Positions 24,619 through 32,881 of a stretch of 64,000 nucleotides of DNA are shown piece by piece (position 1 is the stretch's first letter; every line of letters starts with the position of its first letter). The notes under the pieces are model-generated. The model saw nothing but the letters and a program-made list of their open reading frames with translations. It searched no databases and was not told the origin of the DNA. The translations under genes were made by a program, and so were the position numbers. Source of the stretch: Aquibaculum sediminis (GTDB lineage: Bacteria; Pseudomonadota; Alphaproteobacteria; Kiloniellales; DSM-21159); the NCBI RefSeq assembly GCF_040712085.1, contig NZ_JBFCVK010000004.1:248001-312000 (forward strand). Direction: 5' to 3'.

Positions 24619-25032
24619 TTGGCCTGGCTCAAGGGCTTGCACATGGTCACGCTGCTGATCTGGTGTGCCGGGCTGTTCTACCTGCCCGCGCTCTTCGCCG
24701 CGCATGCCGACACGGCGGACGGACGGCCCTTCCGCCGCCTGCGGGTCATGACCCGCGTCACCTTCGTCGCCGTGACCTCGCCGGCCGCGGTGCTGGCCAT
24801 CCTGTCCGGCAGCGCGCTGGTCTATGCGACGGGTGTTTCCGGGGCCTGGATGGCCCTGAAGCTGGTCGCGGTCAGCCTGATGGTTCTCTTCCACCTCTAC
24901 TGCGGCCGGATGTTGGCGGTGCTTGGCGAAACGCCCGGCTTGCGCTCCAGCGCGGCGCATTTCTCGCTGCTGCTGGCGCCGACGCTGCTGATTCCGACGG
25001 TGCTCTGGCTGGTTCTGGGCAAGCCGCTGTGA
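24619..25032 (+). CDS. CopD/HemJ-like small membrane protein
   Basis: The 137-residue integral membrane protein has four hydrophobic helices and conserved histidines in the first (L-K-G-L-H-M-V) and third (L-F-H-L-Y-C-G-R-M) helices, the pattern of the CopD/HemJ (UPF0093) superfamily. The start is TTG at 24619 with GGGGAG upstream. It opens the caa3 oxidase locus, where such proteins are often found. It may serve haem or copper delivery. HemJ itself is protoporphyrinogen oxidase, but this short, divergent copy is more safely called CopD-like. The adjacent DUF2231 gene is on the opposite strand. Confidence 0.75.
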   Translation: MAWLKGLHMVTLLIWCAGLFYLPALFAAHADTADGRPFRRLRVMTRVTFVAVTSPAAVLAILSGSALVYATGVSGAWMALKLVAVSLMVLFHLYCGRMLAVLGETPGLRSSAAHFSLLLAPTLLIPTVLWLVLGKPL

Positions 25033-25046
25033 TGCGCTCCGACCCC

Positions 25047-25562
25047 CTAATCCCCCTCCTGGTCGATGACGGCAACCTGGTGTTCGAAGACCAGCTTGCC
25101 GCCCAGCCAGCCGGCGATGGAGACCAGCAGTGCGCCCAGCGCCGAGAGCCCGATGCCCAGCGGCAGCACGGCCGCGCCCGGATCCTCGACGCGCCAGACC
25201 CAGTTGGTGAAGCCGACCGACAGCAGCATCACGGCGGCGACGAAATGGTTCCAGGCCGCCGCGCGGCGCCGGATGCCGGATACGGCCAGCAGTTCCACCG
25301 TGCCGCTGAGGCCGGCCAGCGCGCCCATGGCCGTGCCGACGCCCAGCAGCCAGAGCGACATGCGTGCCCAGAAGGGATCGCCCGTCCACCAGAAGGCCAG
25401 GTCGCTGCCCAAGGCCGAGAGCAGCAGCGCGATGGGAAAGGTGATCAGCATGGGATGCAACGGATGGCCGGCGACCGCCACCTTCGTGACGGTTCCCTCA
25501 TCCGGCGGCGGCGTGCCCAGCCGCTCCAGCCCGTGCTCGGATGTTTCGCCCGTTTCCGCCAT
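25047..25562 (-). CDS. DUF2231 membrane protein of the caa3 locus
   Basis: The 171-residue product shows the DUF2231 hallmark G-H-P-L-H-P-M-L-I-T-F-P-I at about residues 31-43 and four hydrophobic helices. Start 25562 is chosen (M-A-E-T-G-E-T). The much longer open frame upstream on this strand is antisense to coxB. It lies convergent to the CopD-like gene and divergent from coxB, whose likely start overlaps it by about 30 bp. DUF2231 proteins recur beside caa3 oxidase genes in alphaproteobacteria. Their role is not established, but conserved histidines suggest haem or metal binding. Confidence 0.8.
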   Translation of the reverse strand: MAETGETSEHGLERLGTPPPDEGTVTKVAVAGHPLHPMLITFPIALLLSALGSDLAFWWTGDPFWARMSLWLLGVGTAMGALAGLSGTVELLAVSGIRRRAAAWNHFVAAVMLLSVGFTNWVWRVEDPGAAVLPLGIGLSALGALLVSIAGWLGGKLVFEHQVAVIDQEGD

Positions 25563-26525
25563 GCCGTTGCGCTCCCCTTCATTCTGCTCGCCGGCTGCAC
25601 CGACGGTCCAATGTCGGCCCTCGATCCCGCCGGGCCTGCAGCCGAATCCATCGCCAGGGTCTGGTGGGTAATGCTGGGCGGCAGCTTTTTGATCCTCGGC
25701 GCGGTGGTCGCGCTCGCACTCTACGCCATCTATGGCCGCGGCGAGCGGCGCAGCGGGATCACCCCGCGACTGCTGATCGTCGGCGGCGGCCTGGTCTTCA
25801 CCCCTGCGGTGCTCGCCGCACTGCTCATCTGGGGCATCGGTGCCGGTCACGCGCTCCTGCCCCTGCCGGGCGAGCGCGAGGTCTTCCGCGTCGAGGTGCG
25901 CGCGCATCAGTGGTGGTGGGAGGTAACCTATCCCGACACCGAGGGCGGAGCGCTGCACGCCGCCAACGAGATCCACATTCCCGCCGGCAGGCCGGTGGAC
26001 ATCACCATCAGGGCCGAAGACGTGATCCACAGCTTCTGGGTGCCACGGCTCGGCGGCAAGATCGACGCCCTGCCCGGCCGCAGCAACGTCATCCGCCTGG
26101 AAGCGCCGGAAGCCGGCGTCTATCGAGGGCAGTGCGCGGAGTTCTGCGGCGCCCAGCACAGCCGCATGGCGCTGCTGATCGAGGCACACGAGGCAGAGGC
26201 CCTGGAGGAGCGGCTGGCCCTGCTGTCCCGGACCCGGGAGACGGACAGCGCCGATGCGCCCGGGGCGGCCGCCTTCCAGGAGCACTGCGCGGTCTGCCAC
26301 AGTCTTGACCCGCGGGCGCGCGCCGCAACGCCGGCCCCCAATCTGGCCGACCTGCCGCACAGAGCCACGCTCGGCGCCGGCACCCTGCCCAACGAGGAGG
26401 GGGCACTGCTGCGCTGGCTCGGCAATCATCAGAACCTGAAGCCGGGCAACCGCATGCCGCGCCACGACCACCTGGACCCGGAGACGCTCGAGGCCATCGC
26501 CGACCACCTGGAGGGGCCAGGGTGA
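25533..26525 (+). CDS. coxB: Cytochrome c oxidase subunit II with C-terminal cytochrome c domain (caa3 type)
   Basis: About 330 residues, starting probably at GTG 25533, since no in-frame ATG precedes the lipobox (L-L-A-G-C). Two membrane helices follow. The cupredoxin domain holds the CuA site: histidine in V-I-H-S-F-W and the C-A-E-F-C-G-A-Q-H-S-R-M cluster. A class I cytochrome c domain with C-A-V-C-H and a distal methionine in G-N-R-M-P-R completes the caa3 architecture, so electrons can enter from a covalently tethered haem. The stop overlaps the subunit I start (GTGA). The start codon is the weakest part of the call. Confidence 0.85.
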   Translation: MLGCFARFRHAVALPFILLAGCTDGPMSALDPAGPAAESIARVWWVMLGGSFLILGAVVALALYAIYGRGERRSGITPRLLIVGGGLVFTPAVLAALLIWGIGAGHALLPLPGEREVFRVEVRAHQWWWEVTYPDTEGGALHAANEIHIPAGRPVDITIRAEDVIHSFWVPRLGGKIDALPGRSNVIRLEAPEAGVYRGQCAEFCGAQHSRMALLIEAHEAEALEERLALLSRTRETDSADAPGAAAFQEHCAVCHSLDPRARAATPAPNLADLPHRATLGAGTLPNEEGALLRWLGNHQNLKPGNRMPRHDHLDPETLEAIADHLEGPG

Positions 26526-29029
26526 ACACGCCGCACATCAGCCCCGTCGAGCGCCACCGCCGCCTCGACGCCGATTTCCGCACGCCCGGCGGGCTCGGTC
26601 GCCTGACCTCGGTGAACCACTCGATCGTCGGCCTGCGCTTCATTTATACCGGCCTCTTCTTCTTCCTGGTGGGCGGCCTGCTGGCGATGCTGATTCGCGC
26701 GCAACTCGCCACTGCCGACAGCGCCTTCCTGGGGCACGCGGCCTACAACCAGATCTTCACCATGCACGGCACGGTGATGATGTTCCTCTTCGCCATCCCC
26801 GTGCTGGAGGGCTTCGCCCTCTACCTGCTGCCGAAGATGCTGGGCGGGCGGGACCTCGCCTTCCCGGCGCTGAGTGCGTTTGGCTACTGGTGCTATTTCT
26901 TCGGCGGCATGATCCTGTTGGCGGCACTGGTTCTGGGTGTGGCGCCGGACAGCGGCTGGTTCATGTACACGCCGCTGTCCGGCAGCACCTACACGCCCGG
27001 CATCAATTCGGACGTCTGGCTGATCGGTGTCACCTTCGTCGAGGTCTCCGCGCTCGCTGCCGGGGTCGAGATCACCGTGACGGTGCTGCGCATCCGCACC
27101 GCCGGCATGAGCCTGGACCGCATGCCGCTGTTTGCCTGGTACATCCTGGTGACAGCGATGATGATCGTCGTCGGCTTCCCGCCACTCATCCTGGGCAGCA
27201 TCCTGCTGGAGCTGGAGCGGGCCTTCGACTGGCCCTTCTTCGAGGTCGCGCGCGGCGGCGACCCGCTGCTGTGGCAGCACCTCTTCTGGCTCTTCGGCCA
27301 CCCCGAAGTATACATCATCTTCCTGCCCGCCGCCGGCATCGTCTCGACCCTGATTCCGGTCTTCGCCCGTCATCCCATGATCGGCTACGGCTGGATCGTG
27401 GCCAGCATCGTCGCCACCGGCTTCATCAGCTTCGGGCTCTGGGTGCACCACATGTTCGCGGTCGGCATCCCGCACCTGGCGCTCGTCTTCTTCTCTGCCG
27501 CCTCCATGCTGGTGGCGATCCCCACCGGCATTCAATTTTTCGCCTGGATCGCCACGCTGATGGCCGGGCGGCCGTTCGTGCGCCTGCCGATGCTCTACCT
27601 CTTCGGCTTCCTGGTGGTCTTCGTCATGGGCGGCCTGACCGGCGTGATGCTGGCGCTGGTGCCCTTCAACTGGCAGGTCCACGACACCCATTTCGTCGTC
27701 GCCCACATGCACTACGTCCTGGTCGGCGGCATGGTTTTCCCGCTGCTCGCCGGGCTCACCTACTGGCTGCCGCTGGCCTCGGGGCGCATGCCCTCGCAAC
27801 GGCTGGGGGTGGCGGCCTTCTGGCTGATCTTTATCGGCTTCAACCTGACCTTCTTCATGATGCACCTGACCGGCCTCAAGGGCATGCCGCGGCGGGTCTA
27901 CACCTATGACGGCGGGCTGGGCTGGGAGACGCTCAACCTGCTGTCGTCGGTGGGTGGTTTCATCATGTCGATCGGCGTGGCGCTGGTCCTGCTGGACCTC
28001 TTCCTGCACTTTCGCATCGGGCAGCGCGCGCCGCGCAACCCTTGGGGCGCGAGCACGCTGGAGTGGACGCTGCCCAAGCCGCCGCCCAGCTACAACTTCG
28101 GCTCCCTGCCCCGGGTCGAAAGCCGCGAGCCCCTGCACGACACCCCGGACCTGCCGCGCGCCCTGGCGGCCGGCGAAGGCCTGCTGGCCACGCCGCGGCC
28201 GGGCGCGCGCGAGACCCTGGCCGTCGAGGTGGTCAGTGGCCGCCCGGCGCACATCGTCAACCTGCCGGCGCCCAACTGGATGCCCTTCCTCGCCGCCGCG
28301 TTCACCGGGGTCTTCTTCCTCTCCTTCCTGCTCAAGCTCTACCTGCTCTCGGGCGTCGGGGCGCTGCTCGCGCTCGGCACCTTCCTGCGCTGGGCCTGGA
28401 CACACGGGCGTCGACAGGACCCGGAGCCGCTGCCGGCCGGCGAAGGCCTGATGCTGCTGCCCCAGGCCGCCGTTTCCTCGGCACCGGGCTGGTGGGGCCT
28501 GCTCTTCACCCTGGTCGCCGACGGCACCGTCCTGGCCGCATTGCTGTTCGGCTACCTCTTTCTCTGGACCGTGGCGCCGGCCTGGCCGCCGCCGGCCTTC
28601 ATCGAGTTGCAGCCGCTGATCCCGCTGCTCGGCGCGCTTGCCCTGCTGGTCGCACTCCTTGCGGCGCGGGGCGCCCAGGCCGCGAACAGGCGGGCGGCAG
28701 TGGGGATGCGCGGCGTCTGGCTGCTGGTGGTGCTGTTGGCCGGCCTGCTGGCCGCCGGCGCGCTGCTGGCGATCCCGCTGACCGCGCCGGCGCCGCAAAC
28801 CCACGCCTACTACGCCGTGACCGCGGTGCTGGCCGGCTATGGCGCCTTCCACTGCCTGCTGGGTGTGGTGATCGCCGGCTTCGTGCTGCTGCGCTGTCGC
28901 GCCGGCTTCGTCTCGGCCCTGCGCCAACTCGATCTCAGGCTTCTGAGCCTCTGGTGGGACTACACGGGCGGCACGGGGCTGCTGATCCTGGCGGCAATCA
29001 CCCTGCTGCCGCAGGTGCTGGCGCCATGA
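26522..29029 (+). CDS. Cytochrome c oxidase fused subunits I and III
   Basis: The 835-residue fusion has subunit I at about residues 1-540 and subunit III-like helices at 595-835. In subunit I the haem a/a3 and CuB ligands are seen: M-H-G-T-V, G-H-P-E-V-Y (His, the proton-gate Glu, and the cross-linked Tyr), V-H-H-M-F, and H-D-T-H-F-V-V-A-H-M-H-Y. The D-channel entry aspartate is kept in G-G-R-D-L-A-F-P. The K-channel lysine, normally in P-T-G-I-K, is glutamine here (P-T-G-I-Q-F-F-A-W). The start overlaps coxB by 4 bp and the end overlaps the next small membrane gene (ATGA). It reduces O2 to water and pumps protons. Confidence 0.92.
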   Translation: MNTPHISPVERHRRLDADFRTPGGLGRLTSVNHSIVGLRFIYTGLFFFLVGGLLAMLIRAQLATADSAFLGHAAYNQIFTMHGTVMMFLFAIPVLEGFALYLLPKMLGGRDLAFPALSAFGYWCYFFGGMILLAALVLGVAPDSGWFMYTPLSGSTYTPGINSDVWLIGVTFVEVSALAAGVEITVTVLRIRTAGMSLDRMPLFAWYILVTAMMIVVGFPPLILGSILLELERAFDWPFFEVARGGDPLLWQHLFWLFGHPEVYIIFLPAAGIVSTLIPVFARHPMIGYGWIVASIVATGFISFGLWVHHMFAVGIPHLALVFFSAASMLVAIPTGIQFFAWIATLMAGRPFVRLPMLYLFGFLVVFVMGGLTGVMLALVPFNWQVHDTHFVVAHMHYVLVGGMVFPLLAGLTYWLPLASGRMPSQRLGVAAFWLIFIGFNLTFFMMHLTGLKGMPRRVYTYDGGLGWETLNLLSSVGGFIMSIGVALVLLDLFLHFRIGQRAPRNPWGASTLEWTLPKPPPSYNFGSLPRVESREPLHDTPDLPRALAAGEGLLATPRPGARETLAVEVVSGRPAHIVNLPAPNWMPFLAAAFTGVFFLSFLLKLYLLSGVGALLALGTFLRWAWTHGRRQDPEPLPAGEGLMLLPQAAVSSAPGWWGLLFTLVADGTVLAALLFGYLFLWTVAPAWPPPAFIELQPLIPLLGALALLVALLAARGAQAANRRAAVGMRGVWLLVVLLAGLLAAGALLAIPLTAPAPQTHAYYAVTAVLAGYGAFHCLLGVVIAGFVLLRCRAGFVSALRQLDLRLLSLWWDYTGGTGLLILAAITLLPQVLAP

Positions 29030-29379
29030 GCCCCGCTACTTTCCTACGCCCGCGCGCCCTGCTGGGGCTGATCGCCGGCTACCTGATCTGGGCCAGCTGC
29101 TTCGTCAGCCTCTACACGGTGCTGTCGCTGGGCTGTGCCCTGGCGCCCAATCTGCCGGCCGGGCCCTTCGGGCTGAACGTCATCACGCTGGTTCTGGCCC
29201 TGGTCTGGTTGCTGCACCTGGCAGGCTTCGCACTGCTGATCCAGCGCACCCACAGCGGACACCCCGAAGATGAGCATGCCGGCTTCATGCGGCGGGTGAG
29301 CCTGATCCTGCATTTCTCCGCCCTGGCCGCGACACTGTGGGTCGGCTTGCCCGTGCTGTTCTTACCGCCCTGCGCCTGA
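29026..29379 (+). CDS. Small three-helix membrane protein of the oxidase operon
   Basis: The 117-residue hydrophobic protein has three predicted membrane helices (about 10-38, 48-72 and 88-112) and a hydrophilic loop with H-S-G-H-P-E-D-E. It starts in ATGA overlap with the fused oxidase gene, so it is translated with it. It resembles, by position and size, the subunit IV-like or uncharacterised small proteins found at this place in caa3 operons. No signature motif allows a firmer name. Confidence 0.7.
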   Translation: MSPATFLRPRALLGLIAGYLIWASCFVSLYTVLSLGCALAPNLPAGPFGLNVITLVLALVWLLHLAGFALLIQRTHSGHPEDEHAGFMRRVSLILHFSALAATLWVGLPVLFLPPCA

Positions 29380-29393
29380 GCGCATGCGAATTC

Positions 29394-30230
29394 TCAGTGG
29401 AGGGTTTGGTGACCCAGGCCCCTGGCGGCGATCCAGAAGCCGGCGAGCAGCAGCAGCAGCGCCATGGGCACCCACATGATCAGCCCGGCGAGTTGCTGGT
29501 CCGCCAGCGGCGTAAGGCCCCAGGCCAGCGGTCCGCTGCCGAAGACGGGATACCAGAGCCGCGGCGAGAAGGTGAGCAGCGCCGCCAGCAGGCCGCTGTG
29601 CAGCATGGTGACAAAGACCATGCCCATCCCCCTGAGCGGCTCGACGGCCAGCGCCGCGCACCAGAAGAGCAGCGCCACGCCGAAGCTGGCGACCAGCAGC
29701 AGCAGATGGAGCGTCGGGGAGAGCAGCGCCGCCTCATAGACCGGCGGCGCATGCGCCAGCCAGATCAGGCCGCCAAAGAGCAGCGTGGCCAGAGTCGGCG
29801 TGGCCAGAGTGGGCGTGGTCAGCGCCGGCGCGGACAGCGGCAGGCGCACGCGCAGCAGCAGCGGCGCCATGGCCGCGGGGGCCAGCAGGATCACCAACAG
29901 ATGCTGCACCATGTGCATCGAGGCCAGCGTCGCCGCCAGGCGGCAGAGCGGCGAGACCAGCGCGATGGCGAGCAGCAGGCACCCCAGAAGCCAGGACCAG
30001 CGCTCGCCGTTGCCCACGCGCGCACGCAGACCGGGCAGCCAGGGCAGAGCGAGCAGGCCCAGCAGCGGCACCAGCGTCTCCGGCGCCAGCACCCAGGCAC
30101 GCCAAAGCGTCCCCGGCACCACCGGCGGCAGGCTGGCAAGACAGAGTTCGAAGAGCTCGGACGGACCCAAGCCGAACGCTCCCGTCCGCACGCGGCGGAC
30201 TGCGGGTGAGAGGGCTTCCTCACAAGGCAA
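29394..30230 (-). CDS. ctaG: Cytochrome c oxidase assembly factor CtaG (caa3_CtaG family)
   Basis: The 278-residue polytopic protein has about seven helices. Conserved family features are S-M-H-M-V-Q-H-L-L-V in helix 3, W-L-A-H-A-P-P-V-Y-E, M-L-H-S-G-L-L-A-A-L-L-T-F and D-Q-Q-L-A-G-L-I-M-W-V-P. This family supports copper insertion and assembly of caa3 oxidases, and is unrelated to the Cox11-type CtaG. It is convergent with the oxidase operon (14 bp apart). The N-terminal about 25 residues are unconserved and a later start is possible. A 15-bp DNA repeat encodes a T-P-T-L-A duplication in an inter-helix loop. Confidence 0.85.
   Translation of the reverse strand: MPCEEALSPAVRRVRTGAFGLGPSELFELCLASLPPVVPGTLWRAWVLAPETLVPLLGLLALPWLPGLRARVGNGERWSWLLGCLLLAIALVSPLCRLAATLASMHMVQHLLVILLAPAAMAPLLLRVRLPLSAPALTTPTLATPTLATLLFGGLIWLAHAPPVYEAALLSPTLHLLLLVASFGVALLFWCAALAVEPLRGMGMVFVTMLHSGLLAALLTFSPRLWYPVFGSGPLAWGLTPLADQQLAGLIMWVPMALLLLLAGFWIAARGLGHQTLH
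29785..29829. repeat. 15-bp tandem repeat inside ctaG
   Basis: GTGGCCAGAGTCGGC (29785-29799) is followed by GTGGCCAGAGTGGGC (29800-29814) and a more diverged third copy. The unit is a multiple of three, so the frame is kept and the protein gains repeated T-P-T-L-A. Confidence 0.8.
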
Positions 30231-30290
30231 CGCGAGCGACGGCGCCCCGGTTCCCGCGCAGAGCCGACCGAGGCACTGGTGCCCTACCTT

Positions 30291-30316
30291 CAGCCGGTTG
30301 AATGTTCAACCGGCTG
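30291..30316. repeat. Perfect 12-bp inverted repeat between ctaG and the flavin reductase gene
   Basis: CAGCCGGTTGAA and TTCAACCGGCTG are perfect arms separated by only TG. The location is 17 bp after the reductase stop and 60 bp before ctaG on the same (minus) strand. There is no T-run on either side. It could fold as a terminator or processing hairpin, or act as a dyad operator for ctaG. Confidence 0.55.
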
Positions 30317-30333
30317 CCCGGGGAATGGGGAGG

Positions 30334-30903
30334 TCAGGCCGCTTTCGCGGGCACCTCGGCGAGCCGTCCCGCAAGCCCGATCAGTCTCTCCATGTAGGCG
30401 CCGAGGAAGGCGCGGGTGCTTTCGTTCCCAAAGCGCCCCTCGGCGTCGAGCAGGTCCGGCTTGAAGGAGATGTAGGCTTCGCCGCCAATGACCAGGCTGC
30501 CGAGGATGCCCAGAATCTGGCGCAGGTGCTGCTGACCGACGGCGGTGCCGATGGCGCCCGGAGAGGTGCCGGTGATGGCGGCGACCTTGTCTTTCCAGAC
30601 GTTGTTCTCGGCCGGCTTGGAACCCCAGTCGATGGCGTTCTTGAGCACGGCGGGGATGGAGCGGTTGTGCTCCGGGGTCACGACTAGGATCGCATCGGCC
30701 GCGGCAACTTCCCGCGTAAAGCGCTGCACCGCCTCGGGGCGCGCGCCTTCAAGGTCGGGGTTGTACATCGGCAGGTCGTCGATCTGGATGAGCCGCGCAT
30801 CCACGCGATCCTCGACCAGCCCGATCAGGGCGTTTGCGAGCTTGGCGTTGATCGACTCGCTGCGATTGCTGCCCACGATGACGGCCAGATTCAGTTTATC
30901 CAT
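30334..30903 (-). CDS. NADPH-dependent FMN reductase (ChrR/azoreductase-like)
   Basis: The 189-residue flavodoxin-fold enzyme shows the FMN phosphate loop V-G-S-N-R-S-E-S-I-N, the family motif P-E-H-N-R-S-I-P-A-V-L-K-N-A-I-D-W (near residues 77-93) and the conserved G-T-S-P-G-A-I-G-T segment. Such enzymes reduce quinones, azo dyes, chromate or free FMN with NAD(P)H. Length and motifs are complete. It stands alone between ctaG and the decayed ABC region, so no pathway is implied. Confidence 0.9.
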   Translation of the reverse strand: MDKLNLAVIVGSNRSESINAKLANALIGLVEDRVDARLIQIDDLPMYNPDLEGARPEAVQRFTREVAAADAILVVTPEHNRSIPAVLKNAIDWGSKPAENNVWKDKVAAITGTSPGAIGTAVGQQHLRQILGILGSLVIGGEAYISFKPDLLDAEGRFGNESTRAFLGAYMERLIGLAGRLAEVPAKAA

Positions 30904-31122
30904 TGGCTGAGCTTTCCCTTGCGGTTCAACAGGAGGCCCTGGCCAGACCGCAGCACGGACAGGCTCAAGGCACTTGGCCTTGAAGGTGGGATAGGCGCGG
31001 CGGAAGAGAACTGCACGAAACGCAGGGCAGGTCGGAACAACCCGCGCCCGACCATTGGAAAGTCTTCGCGCCTCCGCTGGCAGCGGCGATGCAGGGCCGG
31101 AAATCGGCTCCGGCAGACGCGC

Positions 31123-31690
31123 TCAGGCGCTGGCCGTCGACTCCGGCGCCGGGATCTCGGGGGTCTGGCCGGCGTCTCCCGGCTGCTCATCGGGCCAGGG
31201 CGGCAGGACCGCGCTCCGATGGCAGCGCACGAGGCGCTGATCCGGTGCAGCCGTAAGCGACTGCGGCTCTTCGCATCCCGCGGCGGCGTAGCGACAGCGA
31301 TCCCGGAAGAAGCAGGAGGAAGGAAGGCGCGTGTTGTTCGGGAGCTCTCCGTGCAGATCGGCAGGCGCCAGTTCGCGTCGGCGCGACAGCTCCGGAACCG
31401 ACCGCAAGAGGGTGCGCGTATAGGGGTGCTGCGGAGCCTCGATCACTTTCTGCGCAGGCCCAGTTCAACCACCTGCCCCAGGTACATCACCGCCACGCGA
31501 TCGGCCACGTGACGGACGACCGAAACATCATGGGTGATGAAGAGGGAGGTCAGGCCGAACTCCTGCTTCAGCCTAAGGAGAAGATTCAGGATCAGTACGA
31601 TCCGGACCGTGATCAGCAGTGGTCGCGGGCGGAAAAGCACGGAAGACAGGCCTCGCAGGCGCGCCTGACCGTTTCGCAGTGAGTGAGAAC
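31123..31690 (-). pseudogene. Decayed oligopeptide/dipeptide ABC transporter ATPase (C-terminal remnant)
   Basis: Two adjacent frames hold one broken gene. The upstream frame (to 31443) keeps L-L-R-L-K-Q-E-F-G-L-T-S-L-F-I-T-H-D-V-S-V-V-R-H-V, then V-A-V-M-Y-L-G-Q-V-V-E-L-G. The downstream frame (31123-31446) keeps E-A-P-Q-H-P-Y-T-R-T-L-L, the S-C-F-F-R-D-R-C-R-Y-A-A cysteine cluster and the terminal R-C-H-R of the Opp/Dpp family. Restoring one C within the GGCC at about 31456-31461 joins them as E-L-G-P-A-Q-K-V-I-E-A-P. Upstream, a degenerate N-G-Q-A-R-L-R-G-L-S-S-V-L-F-R-P-R-P-L-L-I resembles the signature region, but the Walker B D-E-P and the whole Walker A half are gone. It cannot be functional. 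Confidence 0.75.
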
Positions 31691-32427
31691 GCCGCATGCG
31701 GGCATTGCCGAATTGGCCCCGGTGGCGGATTCAAGTCGCGCCACCCGTCCTTGGCCATGTCTTTTTGAAGCGCTTCAGCGAGGCTCCATCTCGCAACACC
31801 GCCTCTACCGACCATCGGTTCGGCGGCCAGCAGCGAATTGAGCACGGCTTCCTGCGTGGCCTCCCCGAACGCCAGTCGCCGGGAAGCACTGCCGATCCCG
31901 CCCTTGTAGCCGAAGCAGGTCATGCCGGTTCCGGCGCCCACGGAACCTTGGACGACCGGGCTTGCTGCCGCACTCTCAATGGCCTGCAGCGCGTGTTCTT
32001 CGCTGATCGCCAGCGCCTGGATGTCGTTGAGCGGCCCGTCGTTGCACTCCGCAACCACGGGGTTCACGGTCGACGTCGTGCGGCCGATATCGGGGTTCGA
32101 TGAGAGGGCGTGGCGCACGAGAGCGGTGGCGCAGCTGCCGACCGACAGCGTGTTGGTCAGGAGAATCGGCGTCTCGAGCGTGCCAAGTTCATCGATCTGG
32201 ATGAGGCCGATGCTCTTGCCGAAGCCGTTGATCACGTGGCTCGCGGCTACAACCTTCTCGCGGAAGAGATTGCGCCCGTGCGGCAGTACCGCCGTGACGC
32301 CGGTGTTGATGTCCCCGTCCTTCAAGGTGCAGTGCCCGATCCTGACCCCGGGCACGTCGCAGATGTCGTTGCTGGGGCCGGCAGGCAGACGCCCACAGGC
32401 AAGTCCGAACTCGCGACAGGTCGACAT
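31573..32427 (-). pseudogene. P1 family (DmpA-like) peptidase with internal deletion
   Basis: From ATG 32427 (GAGGGGGAG upstream) the frame reads 231 residues of P1/S58 aminopeptidase sequence: N-D-I-C-D-V-P-G-V-R-I-G-H, G-V-T-A-V-L-P-H, N-P-V-V-A-E-C-N-D-G-x-L-N-D-I, G-S-V-G-A-G-T-G-M, and the self-cleavage G-S pair in K-G-G-I-G-S-A-S. It then jumps, at about residue 184, straight to the family's C-terminal block (Q-E-A-V-L-N-S-L-L-A-A-E-P-M-V-G-R). Roughly 120 residues that normally lie between are missing. It then reads on about 50 codons into the neighbouring ABC remnant before stopping. DmpA-type peptidases often neighbour peptide ABC importers, so both remnants likely come from one lost operon. 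Confidence 0.7.
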
Positions 32428-32721
32428 GCGCTCCCCCTCTCTTGAATGCCTCCTCCTAGCGGCTGCCGGCCGGAAGCGCAAAGGCGTGGACAATGGCACG
32501 TAGTGGCTTTGCGCGGCACCGATAGTGCCGTGAAGAGGGGCCTGTTAATGAGGGGGCGGATTTCGGAGGTGGTGAAGCTATCGGCCGCCTGGGAACGCAA
32601 GCGGCAACGTTGATCAGCGGAAAGCTAAGAAAGCACCGGCCGACGTGACGAGTCCGACATGCCAACGCCAGCCATGTCAGGACTCCAAATCACCGATATG
32701 TATTGATTTTGCAGAAGAAAA

Positions 32722-32797
<76 letters not shown>

Positions 32798-32881
32798 ACG
32801 GGTCGTCTTGGCTGCGGCGCGGTAGATAGCAACTGGTCGGCGGCTTGTCGAGGGCTTTTGTGCCGGAAATGTGCCCAAAAC

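Noticed and set aside
24507..25532. Upstream part of the long plus-strand frame leading into coxB
   Set aside because: It overlaps the CopD-like gene in another frame and the DUF2231 gene on the other strand. CoxB homology with its lipobox begins only at about 25535.
26429..28927. 832-codon open frame on the minus strand opposite the oxidase gene
   Set aside because: It is rich in Q, G, H, D, E and R with no hydrophobic pattern or motif, which is the usual antisense shadow of a GC-rich membrane protein gene. The plus strand encodes unmistakable cytochrome oxidase.
29785..29829. Possible CRISPR-like repeat
   Set aside because: The copies are contiguous with no spacers and lie in frame inside ctaG; this is a coding microrepeat.
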